Part shown: one piece after another, positions 1 to 5,148 of the stretch
How the letters are laid out: each line of letters begins with the position of its first letter
Numbering within the stretch: position 1 is the first letter of the stretch
Origin: Clostridia bacterium
Lineage (GTDB): Bacteria > Bacillota > Clostridia > Monoglobales > Monoglobaceae
Direction: 5' to 3'
Assembly (NCBI GenBank): GCA_900769795.1
Contig: CAAGHZ010000008.1
Span: forward strand, 1-12,432
DNA length: 12,432 bases
Position numbers and translations under genes: made by a program
Notes under the pieces: model-generated
The model's database searches: none
What the model saw: the letters and a program-made list of their open reading frames with translations, nothing else
Told to the model about the DNA's origin: nothing

Positions 1-290
1 AGGCGCTTTCCGATGCAGGGCATGAGGTTATGAATCATTCGGATACTCATCCGCATATGACTAAATTATCGTTAGAAAATATGAGGAAAGAATTAACTGA
101 TTGTAATAACAAAATAGAAAGCATAACAGGAGTTAAACCGATTTTGTTCAGGGCGCCATATGGCGATTATAATAACGAGGTTGTGCAGACCATACGCGAG
201 TGTGGTTGCTATACAATACAATGGGATGTAGAAACAACTGAAACAAAAATAGAAAGCGAAAATCCACAACAAATATTTTATAACATATAA
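1..290 (+). CDS. Polysaccharide deacetylase (NodB family), host gene, cut at both ends
   Basis: This frame is open from base 3 and reads as the second half of a NodB-type polysaccharide deacetylase, a metal-dependent enzyme that removes acetyl groups from cell-wall or exopolysaccharide sugars at the cell surface. Visible motifs are the zinc-binding NHSDTHPHM (H-x3-H), the LFRAPYGDYN catalytic-arginine motif, and CGCYTIQWDVET, which leads into the last conserved block. In sporulation-type members that block normally continues WDVDT-LDW and on for several more motifs. Here it changes after WDVET to a short unrelated tail ending IFYNI and stops. The serine integrase lies just downstream in opposite orientation, so the break is best read as the attL junction of the prophage, with the gene's true 3' end beyond attR. 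The 5' end lies outside the window. The family call is secure; the junction position is inferred. Confidence 0.85.
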   Translation, partial: ALSDAGHEVMNHSDTHPHMTKLSLENMRKELTDCNNKIESITGVKPILFRAPYGDYNNEVVQTIRECGCYTIQWDVETTETKIESENPQQIFYNI

Positions 291-357
291 ATTGGAGTTT
301 GTGTTGATTTTAATCGAAATATGATAATTTTATAATAAAAATGTAACAAAATGCGTA

Positions 358-390
358 TGGGATATTCAATAGTTTGAATATCCCATTTTT
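358..390 (+). terminator. Rho-independent terminator after the attL region
   Basis: A perfect 12-bp stem (TGGGATATTCAA at 358-369 with TTGAATATCCCA at 374-385) closes a four-base loop and is followed by ATTTTTG on the plus strand. It sits between the truncated deacetylase and the integrase 3' end. The U-tract favours plus-strand termination. On the minus strand no T-run follows, so it would stop integrase transcripts less well. Confidence 0.75.
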
Positions 391-397
391 GATGTTA

Positions 398-1885
398 TTA
401 ATAGCTCCATTCAACAGAGACGTTTTCTTTTGTTACTATTACAGCTTTTGCAACGAGGTGGGCTATGTCACGCTTTTTAAGCATATCTGCATCACGCCAT
501 TCTTCAGAGGTTGGTATTTTTATAAGTACTCTGTCAGTGGTGAAGTCCTTAAGCTCGTTCATAAGCTTTTGCTTATCCTGGTCTAATTCGTTTACTTTTC
601 GATTTATATACTCAATGGTTGCTCCTTCGGCATCCATAAGCTTTTCGATCAGGCTATCTATTTGTTCGTTTATTTTATGGATTTGAATTTTGATTTGATT
701 AATTTTGTTGTTATTCTCATTTGATTTCTTTGCTGTTCCGTCTTTGTTTACGCTCTCAAGGTAGTTATATATCAGATTGTCTACAACGCCTTCAACTTCA
801 TCAAGAAAGATGGTTTCTGCCTTTTTGTTCGGGCATACGTGTTGATTTTGGTGGCCGCTGCAGTACAAGTATTTTTTGTCATTGAAGCGTTTTACCGTCA
901 TGCTATAGCCACAATGACCGCACTTGAGTAATCCGGTAAGCCATGTGTGTTTACCCTTGCCGGAGTTTTTAATTTGCTTGTTTTTGCTTAATTTACGTTG
1001 GCAGACGAGGAAAGTGTCCGCGTCTATAACCCCTTCGGTCAGTGAAAGAGAGACAACCTGAGAAGAGAGGGCGTTATATTTATTTGCGCTTCTGTCCCTT
1101 TTGCCATACAATGCGATCCCGTGTACGCCGTCATATTCTTCGATGTCATTAATCATTATGCAGCCCTTTTCCTTATAATAATCATATATGTCTGCGTTTG
1201 CTTTCACATAAATGGGATTGTGGAGTATTCTTGAGAGCTTAATATTGTTCCATATTCCGTAAGTGTTGCCATATGTACTGATAAGTTCTTTTGCAATTTG
1301 TCCAAGAGCATTATTGGTAGAAGAATAGGTTGCAAAAATATTTTTTACAATAGCAAGGTCCTTTGTTGGTTTGAGTCGAGATACTTTCTTGCCGTTCAGG
1401 ATAGTTTTTTCAATTTCAAAGCCAAAGGGTGCAGGACCGCCAAGCCAAACGCCGGTCTTTCCACGTTGGTAATAATTATCCTTAACACGCTCGGCAATTG
1501 TCTCTCGCTCCAGTTGGGCGAACACGGCGACAATGTACATCATTGCTCTGCCCATAGGAGTAGAAGTATCAAAGCTTTCGTTTATTGAAACAAAGGATGT
1601 TTTGTGTTCTTCAAGTACGTTTATTATATTGGCAAAGTCAGATATAGAACGGCTTATTCGGTCAAGGCGGTATATGATAATGCGCTCTATCTCGCCTGTG
1701 TTGACTGCGTCCATCATTTTTTGGAACTCGGGGCGGTTAGTGTTTTTACCACTGAAGCCCTTGTCGGTATATACTCTATAGTTCTCGTCGGGAGCAAGTT
1801 CCTTTTTGCAAAGCTCTATTTGCGTCTCTATGCTAACACTGTCTTTTTTGTCTATGCTCTGCCTGCCGTAAATTGCAGTTGCCAT
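398..1885 (-). CDS. Large serine recombinase, phage integrase
   Basis: This 495-residue protein is a large serine recombinase that cuts attP and attB through a 5'-phosphoserine link and integrates the phage; excision would need a directionality factor. The N-terminal resolvase domain has YGRQS with Ser10 as nucleophile, then YRLDRISRS at about residues 72-80, holding the catalytic arginines. The Recombinase domain follows (about 155-300), then a zinc ribbon (CGHC at 322-325, with Cys342 and Cys351), then a coiled coil (about 395-450) that in this family controls synapsis direction. The length is typical. I start at the ATG at 1885: AGGTGGG lies just upstream at 1890-1896, and the in-frame GTG at 1894 falls inside that ribosome binding site. 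It is the outermost phage gene, next to attL, as expected, and has its own good promoter. No catalytic residue appears lost. Confidence 0.95.
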   Translation of the reverse strand: MATAIYGRQSIDKKDSVSIETQIELCKKELAPDENYRVYTDKGFSGKNTNRPEFQKMMDAVNTGEIERIIIYRLDRISRSISDFANIINVLEEHKTSFVSINESFDTSTPMGRAMMYIVAVFAQLERETIAERVKDNYYQRGKTGVWLGGPAPFGFEIEKTILNGKKVSRLKPTKDLAIVKNIFATYSSTNNALGQIAKELISTYGNTYGIWNNIKLSRILHNPIYVKANADIYDYYKEKGCIMINDIEEYDGVHGIALYGKRDRSANKYNALSSQVVSLSLTEGVIDADTFLVCQRKLSKNKQIKNSGKGKHTWLTGLLKCGHCGYSMTVKRFNDKKYLYCSGHQNQHVCPNKKAETIFLDEVEGVVDNLIYNYLESVNKDGTAKKSNENNNKINQIKIQIHKINEQIDSLIEKLMDAEGATIEYINRKVNELDQDKQKLMNELKDFTTDRVLIKIPTSEEWRDADMLKKRDIAHLVAKAVIVTKENVSVEWSY

Positions 1886-1925
1886 AGTTCCCACCTACTT
1901 ATATATTAGATTTTATGTGTTAAGT

Positions 1926-1954
1926 ATAATAGCAAAAATATAATCACAAGTCAA
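1926..1954 (-). promoter_or_regulatory. Integrase promoter
   Basis: Read on the minus strand there is TTGACT (1949-1954), a 17-bp spacer, and TATTAT (1926-1931), a near-consensus sigma-A promoter. It points at the integrase start 40 bp downstream. This suggests the integrase can be made in the lysogen rather than depending only on a phage activator. Confidence 0.7.
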
Positions 1955-1994
1955 GCGTAAAATTGTATTAGCTCGGGTATGGATTTACATAATA

Positions 1995-2008
1995 TTACAA
2001 AAATGTAA
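1995..2008. promoter_or_regulatory. Small inverted repeat between two divergent promoters
   Basis: TTACA-AAAA-TGTAA forms a perfect 5-bp inverted repeat between the integrase promoter and the promoter of the 53-residue gene, 18 bp upstream of the latter's -35 box. It could be a protein-binding site. In such AT-rich DNA a match this short can arise by chance. Confidence 0.25.
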
Positions 2009-2026
2009 CTAAATTGTAAAAATGTG

Positions 2027-2071
2027 TTGACAAATTATGGAAAATATTGTAAAATGATAGTAGCACGTGCT
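2027..2071 (+). promoter_or_regulatory. Promoter with palindrome at the start point for the 53-residue gene
   Basis: TTGACA (2027-2032), 17 bp, then TAAAAT (2050-2055) is close to perfect sigma-A consensus. Seven bases after the -10 box, at the expected transcription start, lies the perfect 10-bp palindrome AGCACGTGCT (2062-2071). It stands out from the AT-rich surroundings and is a good candidate operator. The promoter faces away from the integrase and into the small gene at 2101. Confidence 0.75.
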
Positions 2072-2100
2072 GTATATATTTTTTGAAAGGAATTTTACAA

Positions 2101-2262
2101 ATGATTAATTATAAAGAAATATACACGGCTTTATTAAAGTTATGTAAAAATGAGAATTTGCGTCTTGTTGAGGCAGAGTTGGAGGATGAAGAATTATTAT
2201 TTTTAAAGCTTGACAACAAAATAGTGCTTAATACCAAGTGCGAGAAATTTCTAAAAGAATAA
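2101..2262 (+). CDS. Hypothetical 53-residue protein, independent unit in the lysogeny region
   Basis: I do not recognise this family. The frame runs from ATG at 2101 to TAA and encodes MINYKEIYTALLKLCKNENL, followed by an acidic stretch (EAELEDEELLFLKL) and a Lys-rich end. It looks like a small soluble protein with two predicted helices or a helix plus hairpin; no membrane segment, signal peptide or Cys cluster is seen. Support that it is real: a near-consensus promoter 46 bp upstream, GAAAGGA at 2085-2091 nine bases before the ATG, and a strong terminator 44 bp after the stop. It runs opposite to both neighbours, the integrase and the MazF-like gene. That layout is typical of a lysogen-expressed moron gene. 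The function is unknown: superinfection control, antitoxin or excisionase-like roles are all possible and none is shown. Confidence 0.7.
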   Translation: MINYKEIYTALLKLCKNENLRLVEAELEDEELLFLKLDNKIVLNTKCEKFLKE

Positions 2263-2266
2263 CATA

Positions 2267-2296
2267 TTAAGAATTAGCGGAGTTAAATATTCTTAA
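2267..2296 (+). repeat. Inverted repeat in the 3' leader of the terminator
   Basis: TTAAGAAT (2267-2274) is repeated in inverted form as ATTCTTAA (2289-2296) with a 14-base loop. It lies directly after the 53-residue gene and just before its terminator, so it would form a weak AU-rich hairpin in that transcript's 3' untranslated region. Confidence 0.4.
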
Positions 2297-2306
2297 ACAA
2301 CATTGC

Positions 2307-2340
2307 ATCCCCTGTGTAAGTGGCACGGGGGATTTTTGTT
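2307..2340 (+). terminator. Rho-independent terminator of the 53-residue gene
   Basis: ATCCCCTGTG (2307-2316) pairs with CACGGGGGAT (2324-2333), ten base pairs including one G-U, around a seven-base loop, followed by TTTTTGTT. It ends the plus-strand unit and stands back to back with the minus-strand terminator at 2342-2374. Confidence 0.88.
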
Positions 2341-2341
2341 T

Positions 2342-2374
2342 ATAAACAAAAACACTCCGTATGTACGGAGTGTT
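2342..2374 (-). terminator. Rho-independent terminator of the repressor and MazF-like operon
   Basis: AACACTCCGTA and TACGGAGTGTT (2351-2374) form an uninterrupted palindrome. Read on the minus strand it is followed by TTTTTGTTTATA. It lies 118 bp after the MazF-like stop codon and would end the repressor operon transcript. Confidence 0.85.
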
Positions 2375-2375
2375 A

Positions 2376-2443
2376 AATGAATGCTGCCCGCAAGGGGCAA
2401 TGTCTTTTATACTGTCCGCAAGGGACATTGTTGCACATTCATT
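2376..2443. repeat. Structured palindromic element with two internal hairpins
   Basis: The ends AATGAATG (2376-2383) and CATTCATT (2436-2443) are perfectly complementary. Inside are two near-identical hairpins, TGCCC-GCAAG-GGGCA (2385-2399) and TGTCC-GCAAG-GGACA (2413-2427), whose stems differ by one compensated base pair. An alternative pairing joins CAATGTC (2398-2404) to GACATTG (2424-2430). The whole could fold as a three-way cruciform. It lies in the 3' untranslated part of the repressor operon, before the terminator. It resembles a small host palindromic repeat or a structured RNA; which one cannot be told from one copy. Confidence 0.6.
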
Positions 2444-2491
2444 ATATAACTAATATATGCGTTTGTCAAGAAAAAATACATGTAAATTATT

Positions 2492-3244
2492 TTATTTATA
2501 TACAAACATTTTCTTGATTTCGTCATCAATTTTATTCAATGTTTCGTCCGAAAGGCGTATATGACTTAAAATATCATTATCTGTTTTTGGGTCATATATT
2601 CTGATTTTACTGATTGTAGTTATTTGGTTCACTAGAGCAATGCTCCCAGACTTCATTCGGCTTGCTTCATTAGAAACTTTTCCAGCATTATCTAAAGTTT
2701 TTACAAAAAGTTTTAGTTCATCTAATGTTGACATATCAATTTCCGTGGGATCTATCGAATTCCTCCCGTTTCTAACATCTTCAATTAATTTAGCTGCTTT
2801 TGAAAATTTTGTACGAGCTTTTTTAATCAGTGTAATACATTTTTCCTCTACCTTGTTTTTTAGATCATCTCCAATAAATACCTGACCAAGACATAACTTT
2901 TTGCCTGGAGATTTAGCTGAGGTTAAAGGGACTACATTTAAGACGGGAGAAGATAAGGGGTTTTCCTTTCCTATAACAATACAATAGTGTAGCCCACCTT
3001 CTTCGCTACCGATATTGTAACCCAGATGTGCTTTTATGATTTCTCCGCGCTTGTAGCGTCGCAAGGATGTCGCATTAAAATTAGGTTCATAGTCTAAAAA
3101 CTTAGAATAATCCTCAAGCCAATAACTCAACAAATCAGCTTTTTTAGGATCTTTGGCTATGTACTTATCTAATAATGTATCAAGTGCAGAAAGAGCATCC
3201 TTTTTATGTTTAATAATTTGTGCTTGATTTTTTGGCAGACTCAA
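2492..3244 (-). CDS. MazF/PemK-family protein with N-terminal extension and inserted segment
   Basis: MazF/PemK proteins are usually ribonuclease toxins of about 110-120 residues. This one has 250. Residues 1-62 form a charged helical extension. Residues 63-110 match the first half of the MazF fold: RRYKRGEIIKAHLGYNIGSE, then EEGGLHYCIVIG, then VLNVVPLTSAK. Residues 111-195 are an insertion, mostly helical and Lys-rich. Residues 198-245 match the second half, SGSIALVNQITTISKIRI and a final helix. In classical MazF the GGxRP arginine is catalytic; here the position reads GGLHY, while the LTS threonine remains, so RNase activity is uncertain. The start is TTG at 3244, chosen because AAGGAG (3254-3259) lies nine bases upstream and no ATG is suitable. 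It follows the repressor by 36 bp in one operon, the position often held by ImmA. Confidence 0.75.
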   Translation of the reverse strand: MSLPKNQAQIIKHKKDALSALDTLLDKYIAKDPKKADLLSYWLEDYSKFLDYEPNFNATSLRRYKRGEIIKAHLGYNIGSEEGGLHYCIVIGKENPLSSPVLNVVPLTSAKSPGKKLCLGQVFIGDDLKNKVEEKCITLIKKARTKFSKAAKLIEDVRNGRNSIDPTEIDMSTLDELKLFVKTLDNAGKVSNEASRMKSGSIALVNQITTISKIRIYDPKTDNDILSHIRLSDETLNKIDDEIKKMFVYK

Positions 3245-3280
3245 TTTATAAAACTCCTTTTTGAAACGTACTTGTGTTTA

Positions 3281-3862
3281 TTATAATTTCTTTGCTTCTT
3301 CGATAACAGAAGAAGGTATTTCGTGCTTACTTGTAGTAACGGCGAGGTCGTCATCAAATTTTTGAATGTTTAAGTTATGAAGTTTTACAAGGTCGGAGAG
3401 GTATTCTTCGACTTTTGTTTTTCCGGTTTCATCAAGTGAACGATAGTTATCTAACAATTTAGATTCTGCTTCTGTAATTATGTGTGTTGAGGGATTAAGA
3501 AGATTGGGTTGGTCTACTTTGTCGCTTCCCAAATCTTTATCTTTTGTAATAGAGGGAGAGGAGTTTGAGACTTCCATCATATGACGCTTCGCTTCATATA
3601 TGTTTCCATATCTTTCAAGAACATCGAGATGAAGAACATTGACCTCGTCCAATACAGACTCATTGATTCTGTCGGTCGACCTACCTAATAAGTAATCAAC
3701 CGAAACATTAAATATGTTAGCGAGGTTAAGCAAGTTTTTGTTGTCTATTTCAAACTTTTCATTTTCCCATCCAGAAAAAGTGGCTTGTGTAATATTTAAT
3801 AACTTTGCCACTTTTTCCTGGCTCCAATGTTTTTCTTTTCGTAATTCTTTTAATCTTAGCAT
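3281..3862 (-). CDS. CI-like phage repressor, XRE-family HTH
   Basis: This 193-residue protein is the likely lysogeny repressor. Residues 3-60 form a classic XRE helix-turn-helix (LKELRKEKHWSQEKVAKLLN, then ITQATFSGWENEKFEID, ending SVDYLLGRS). After a variable linker there is a segment typical of Firmicutes phage repressors (ITEAESKLLDNYRSLDETGK...). No LexA-type Ser-Lys peptidase domain is visible, so RecA-driven self-cleavage is not expected and induction must work another way. The ATG at 3862 has GGAGAG eight bases upstream. It is transcribed leftward from the promoter at 3889-3917, which overlaps one of four candidate operators, so it probably controls itself. It is followed at 36 bp by the MazF-like gene, suggesting the two proteins are made together in the lysogen. 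Confidence 0.88.
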   Translation of the reverse strand: MLRLKELRKEKHWSQEKVAKLLNITQATFSGWENEKFEIDNKNLLNLANIFNVSVDYLLGRSTDRINESVLDEVNVLHLDVLERYGNIYEAKRHMMEVSNSSPSITKDKDLGSDKVDQPNLLNPSTHIITEAESKLLDNYRSLDETGKTKVEEYLSDLVKLHNLNIQKFDDDLAVTTSKHEIPSSVIEEAKKL

Positions 3863-3888
3863 TTTGCACTCTCCAAATTTTTTCCTTA

Positions 3889-3917
3889 AGTATAAACTAA
3901 ACTTATAAATAAGTAAA
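3889..3917 (-). promoter_or_regulatory. Repressor promoter
   Basis: Read on the minus strand: TTTACT (3912-3917), a 17-bp spacer, and TATACT (3889-3894). It drives the repressor, whose ATG is 27 bp downstream of the -10 box. The first operator copy overlaps the -10 box and spacer. Confidence 0.7.
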
Positions 3918-4011
3918 GAGGAAATTTATAAAAAAATTAAAATATAAAAAAACTTTATGAAAACTCTTGACAATATTATAAACTTACTTTATAATCATAA
4001 ATGTGCTTTAT
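3892..4011. promoter_or_regulatory. Four-copy operator array of the lysis-lysogeny switch
   Basis: Four related 15-bp sites fit ATAAA-N5-TTTAT: 3892-3906 (last half-site CTTAT), 3944-3958, 3978-3992 and 3997-4011. The third lies in a longer perfect inverted repeat, ATTATAAA / TTTATAAT (3975-3995), that covers the -10 box of the rightward promoter. The fourth covers its start point. The first overlaps the leftward -10 box. A separate 14-bp palindrome, ACTTATAAATAAGT (3901-3914), overlaps the first site and the leftward spacer. This arrangement fits binding by the repressor and the Cro-like protein; which binds where is inferred. Confidence 0.65.
3967..3995 (+). promoter_or_regulatory. Main rightward early promoter
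   Basis: TTGACA (3967-3972), exactly 17 bp, then TATAAT (3990-3995): a full match to the sigma-A consensus. It faces the Cro-like gene and the whole early operon. A promoter this strong needs tight repression in the lysogen, which fits the operators laid over its -10 box and start point. Confidence 0.88.
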
Positions 4012-4032
4012 AAAACGGAAAGAGGTGATAAA

Positions 4033-4236
4033 ATGTCATTTGGAACCAATATTAAGAAATTTAGAGAAAGTCAGGCGCTATCCCAGAATGAGTTGGCCAA
4101 CAAAATTAATGTAACTCAACCAACGGTAGCAATGTGGGAAACGGGAGTTGCTATGCCAAGAGCGGACAAGCTACCTGAGCTTGCGAAAATTCTTAAATGC
4201 GATGTGTCGGATTTGTTTGAAAAAGAACATGAGTAG
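4033..4236 (+). CDS. Cro-like XRE-family regulator
   Basis: This 67-residue protein is almost entirely one XRE helix-turn-helix: FGTNIKKFRESQALSQNELA, then NKINVTQPTVAMWETGVAMP, then a last helix and DLFEKEHE. It is the first gene of the rightward operon, divergent from the repressor, which is the standard position of Cro. It likely competes with the repressor for the shared operators and turns the leftward promoter down during lytic growth. The ATG at 4033 is preceded by AGAGGTG at 4021-4027. An in-frame GTG at 4003 lies within the fourth operator near the transcription start and has no ribosome binding site, so it is rejected as the start. The role is inferred from position and domain only. 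Confidence 0.85.
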   Translation: MSFGTNIKKFRESQALSQNELANKINVTQPTVAMWETGVAMPRADKLPELAKILKCDVSDLFEKEHE

Positions 4237-4293
4237 AAGGTAATTTGGACAAACGGTAGCGGAATAAAAATAAGCAGAAAGGAGCGATGTAAT

Positions 4294-4506
4294 ATGGCGA
4301 ATGATTATGCGTTGACTTTTGTAAAAGAGTGGATAGAGGAGAGAGATGGTGTGCCTATGGAATGTACAATGTATAAAACTGAAATCAGGGGCAGGATTGT
4401 GACTGGCATAAATCGCCGCCCTCATGTATCACCTGAACAGAGAAAAATTAACGATGCAAAGATATGTCAAATCTTAGTTGATGTATTGGGGAGCAAAACA
4501 AGTTAA
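4294..4506 (+). CDS. Hypothetical 70-residue early phage protein
   Basis: I cannot name this family. The protein starts MANDYALTFVKEWIEERDG, has a middle part with a likely beta hairpin (ECTMYKTEIRGRIVTGINRR), and ends in a helix (SPEQRKINDAKICQILVDVL). It has no Cys cluster and no membrane segment. AAAGGAG lies about nine bases before the ATG, and the gene follows the Cro-like gene by 57 bp in the same direction. The basic RGRIVTGINRRPH stretch could contact nucleic acid, but this is speculative. Second genes after Cro are often small regulators or antirepressors; nothing here proves that. Confidence 0.75.
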   Translation: MANDYALTFVKEWIEERDGVPMECTMYKTEIRGRIVTGINRRPHVSPEQRKINDAKICQILVDVLGSKTS

Positions 4507-4514
4507 AAATTCAA

Positions 4515-4537
4515 GTGGTTTCAGATAATGAAACCAC
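4515..4537 (+). promoter_or_regulatory. Perfect intergenic hairpin without U-tract
   Basis: GTGGTTTC (4515-4522) and GAAACCAC (4530-4537) form an 8-bp perfect stem with a seven-base loop between two early genes. No T-run follows, so it is not a normal intrinsic terminator. It may be a processing or antitermination-related site, or chance. Confidence 0.4.
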
Positions 4538-4565
4538 AATGAGGACAAGCTAAGGAGGAAAAATT

Positions 4566-4784
4566 ATGAAATACAAAATAGGAAGCCCTGTAAGGGTAAA
4601 GAATTGGGCAGAAGCCTCGAAGGTTGATGGCTTTGTAAAAGGGATGAGTCCGCTTTGCGGAAAGCCTGCCGTAGTTTTGAAAATTGAAAACAAGAAAAGC
4701 TATAAGCTGAGACCAATGCACGTTGAAGACTTGTCCCTTGATTGGGATTGGTATTTTACAGATGATATGCTGACGGAACTGTGA
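4566..4784 (+). CDS. Small phage protein of the KOW/SH3-like VKGM-CGK type
   Basis: This 72-residue protein has the pattern of a small beta-rich phage family: an opening strand with KIGSPVRVKNW, a central FVKGMSPLCGKPAVVLKIE, and a closing WYFTDDMLTEL. From memory, similar short proteins with FVKGM..CGK..V and W.F.DDML occur in many Firmicutes phages and mobile elements, and the fold looks like a small SH3 or KOW barrel. Their function is unknown; the barrel shape would suit binding RNA or protein. AAGGAGG lies just before the ATG, so expression should be good. It sits in the early operon between an unknown protein and a small membrane protein. The single Cys in LCGK seems to be a family feature rather than part of a zinc site. 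Confidence 0.8.
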   Translation: MKYKIGSPVRVKNWAEASKVDGFVKGMSPLCGKPAVVLKIENKKSYKLRPMHVEDLSLDWDWYFTDDMLTEL

Positions 4785-4794
4785 GGTGAGGGAT

Positions 4795-4962
4795 ATGAAA
4801 TACATATTTATGATAATGCCGATAGGGGCGATATGGCTCTTGTCGGCGAGCGAACAAGGAGTAATTGGAAGTTGGGGTTATTGGACGAGTCTTGGGATAG
4901 CAGGTGCAATTGTGGTGTGTCAGCTTATTGCGGAACACTTGTCAAGAAGGGGGTGGAAGTGA
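4795..4962 (+). CDS. Small membrane protein, 55 residues, two predicted TM helices
   Basis: A short frame from ATG at 4795 to TGA at 4960-4962 encodes two hydrophobic stretches, YIFMIMPIGAIWLLS and WTSLGIAGAIVVCQLIAEHL, joined by a short polar loop (ASEQGVIGSWG) and ended by a basic tail (SRRGWK). GAGGTGAGGG directly precedes the ATG, and the stop overlaps the next start as TGATG, which supports real, coupled translation. The longer overlapping frame from 4833 would start inside this gene without a ribosome binding site, so I treat its first 43 codons as a shadow. The basic C-terminus suggests a cytoplasmic end. Early two-helix phage proteins of this size may act in superinfection exclusion or membrane targeting; the role here is unknown. 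Confidence 0.7.
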   Translation: MKYIFMIMPIGAIWLLSASEQGVIGSWGYWTSLGIAGAIVVCQLIAEHLSRRGWK

Positions 4963-5084
4963 TGCAATATTGGACTTGCCCCGAATGTGGGGCCAATCTT
5001 GATCCGGGAGAGAAATGCGATTGTGAAAAAAATAAAAAATGTCCCGTCCGCGTGGAGCCGCGAGACGGAACAAATAACAAATGA
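4962..5084 (+). CDS. Zinc-ribbon micro-protein, 40 residues
   Basis: Starting at the ATG at 4962 the protein reads MQYWTCPECGANLDPGEKCD, continues CEKNKK, and ends in a basic and Asn-rich tail. CPEC and CDC supply four thiols (C-x2-C-x9-C-x-C), so it should bind one zinc as a rubredoxin-like knuckle. GGGGGTGG lies upstream and the start overlaps the previous stop (TGATG), which argues for this start over the in-frame ATG at 4833. Similar CPxCGxxLDPGExCDC micro-proteins are common, unassigned members of Clostridia phage early regions (from memory). The last codons carry a GC-rich hairpin (5044-5068, CCGTC-CGCG with CGCG-GACGG) without a U-tract. A protein or nucleic acid binding role is likely. 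Confidence 0.72.
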   Translation: MQYWTCPECGANLDPGEKCDCEKNKKCPVRVEPRDGTNNK

Positions 5085-5148
5085 AAAATTATTCAACTTC
5101 TATTATAGCAAACAGAGTTGATTATGTCAAGAAAAGGAGAGATTTTAA

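Noticed and set aside
1533..1909. Plus-strand ORFs opposite the integrase
   Set aside because: They are antisense shadows of a clearly conserved recombinase and have no ribosome binding sites or recognisable motifs.
3279..3862. LexA-type self-cleaving repressor
   Set aside because: The region after the helix-turn-helix lacks an Ala-Gly cleavage site followed by the Ser and Lys blocks of S24 peptidases.
4833..4961. Longer version of the zinc micro-protein starting at 4833
   Set aside because: No ribosome binding site precedes 4833, and these codons overlap a membrane-protein gene with a good site. The ATG at 4962 has GGGGGTGG and couples to the previous stop.
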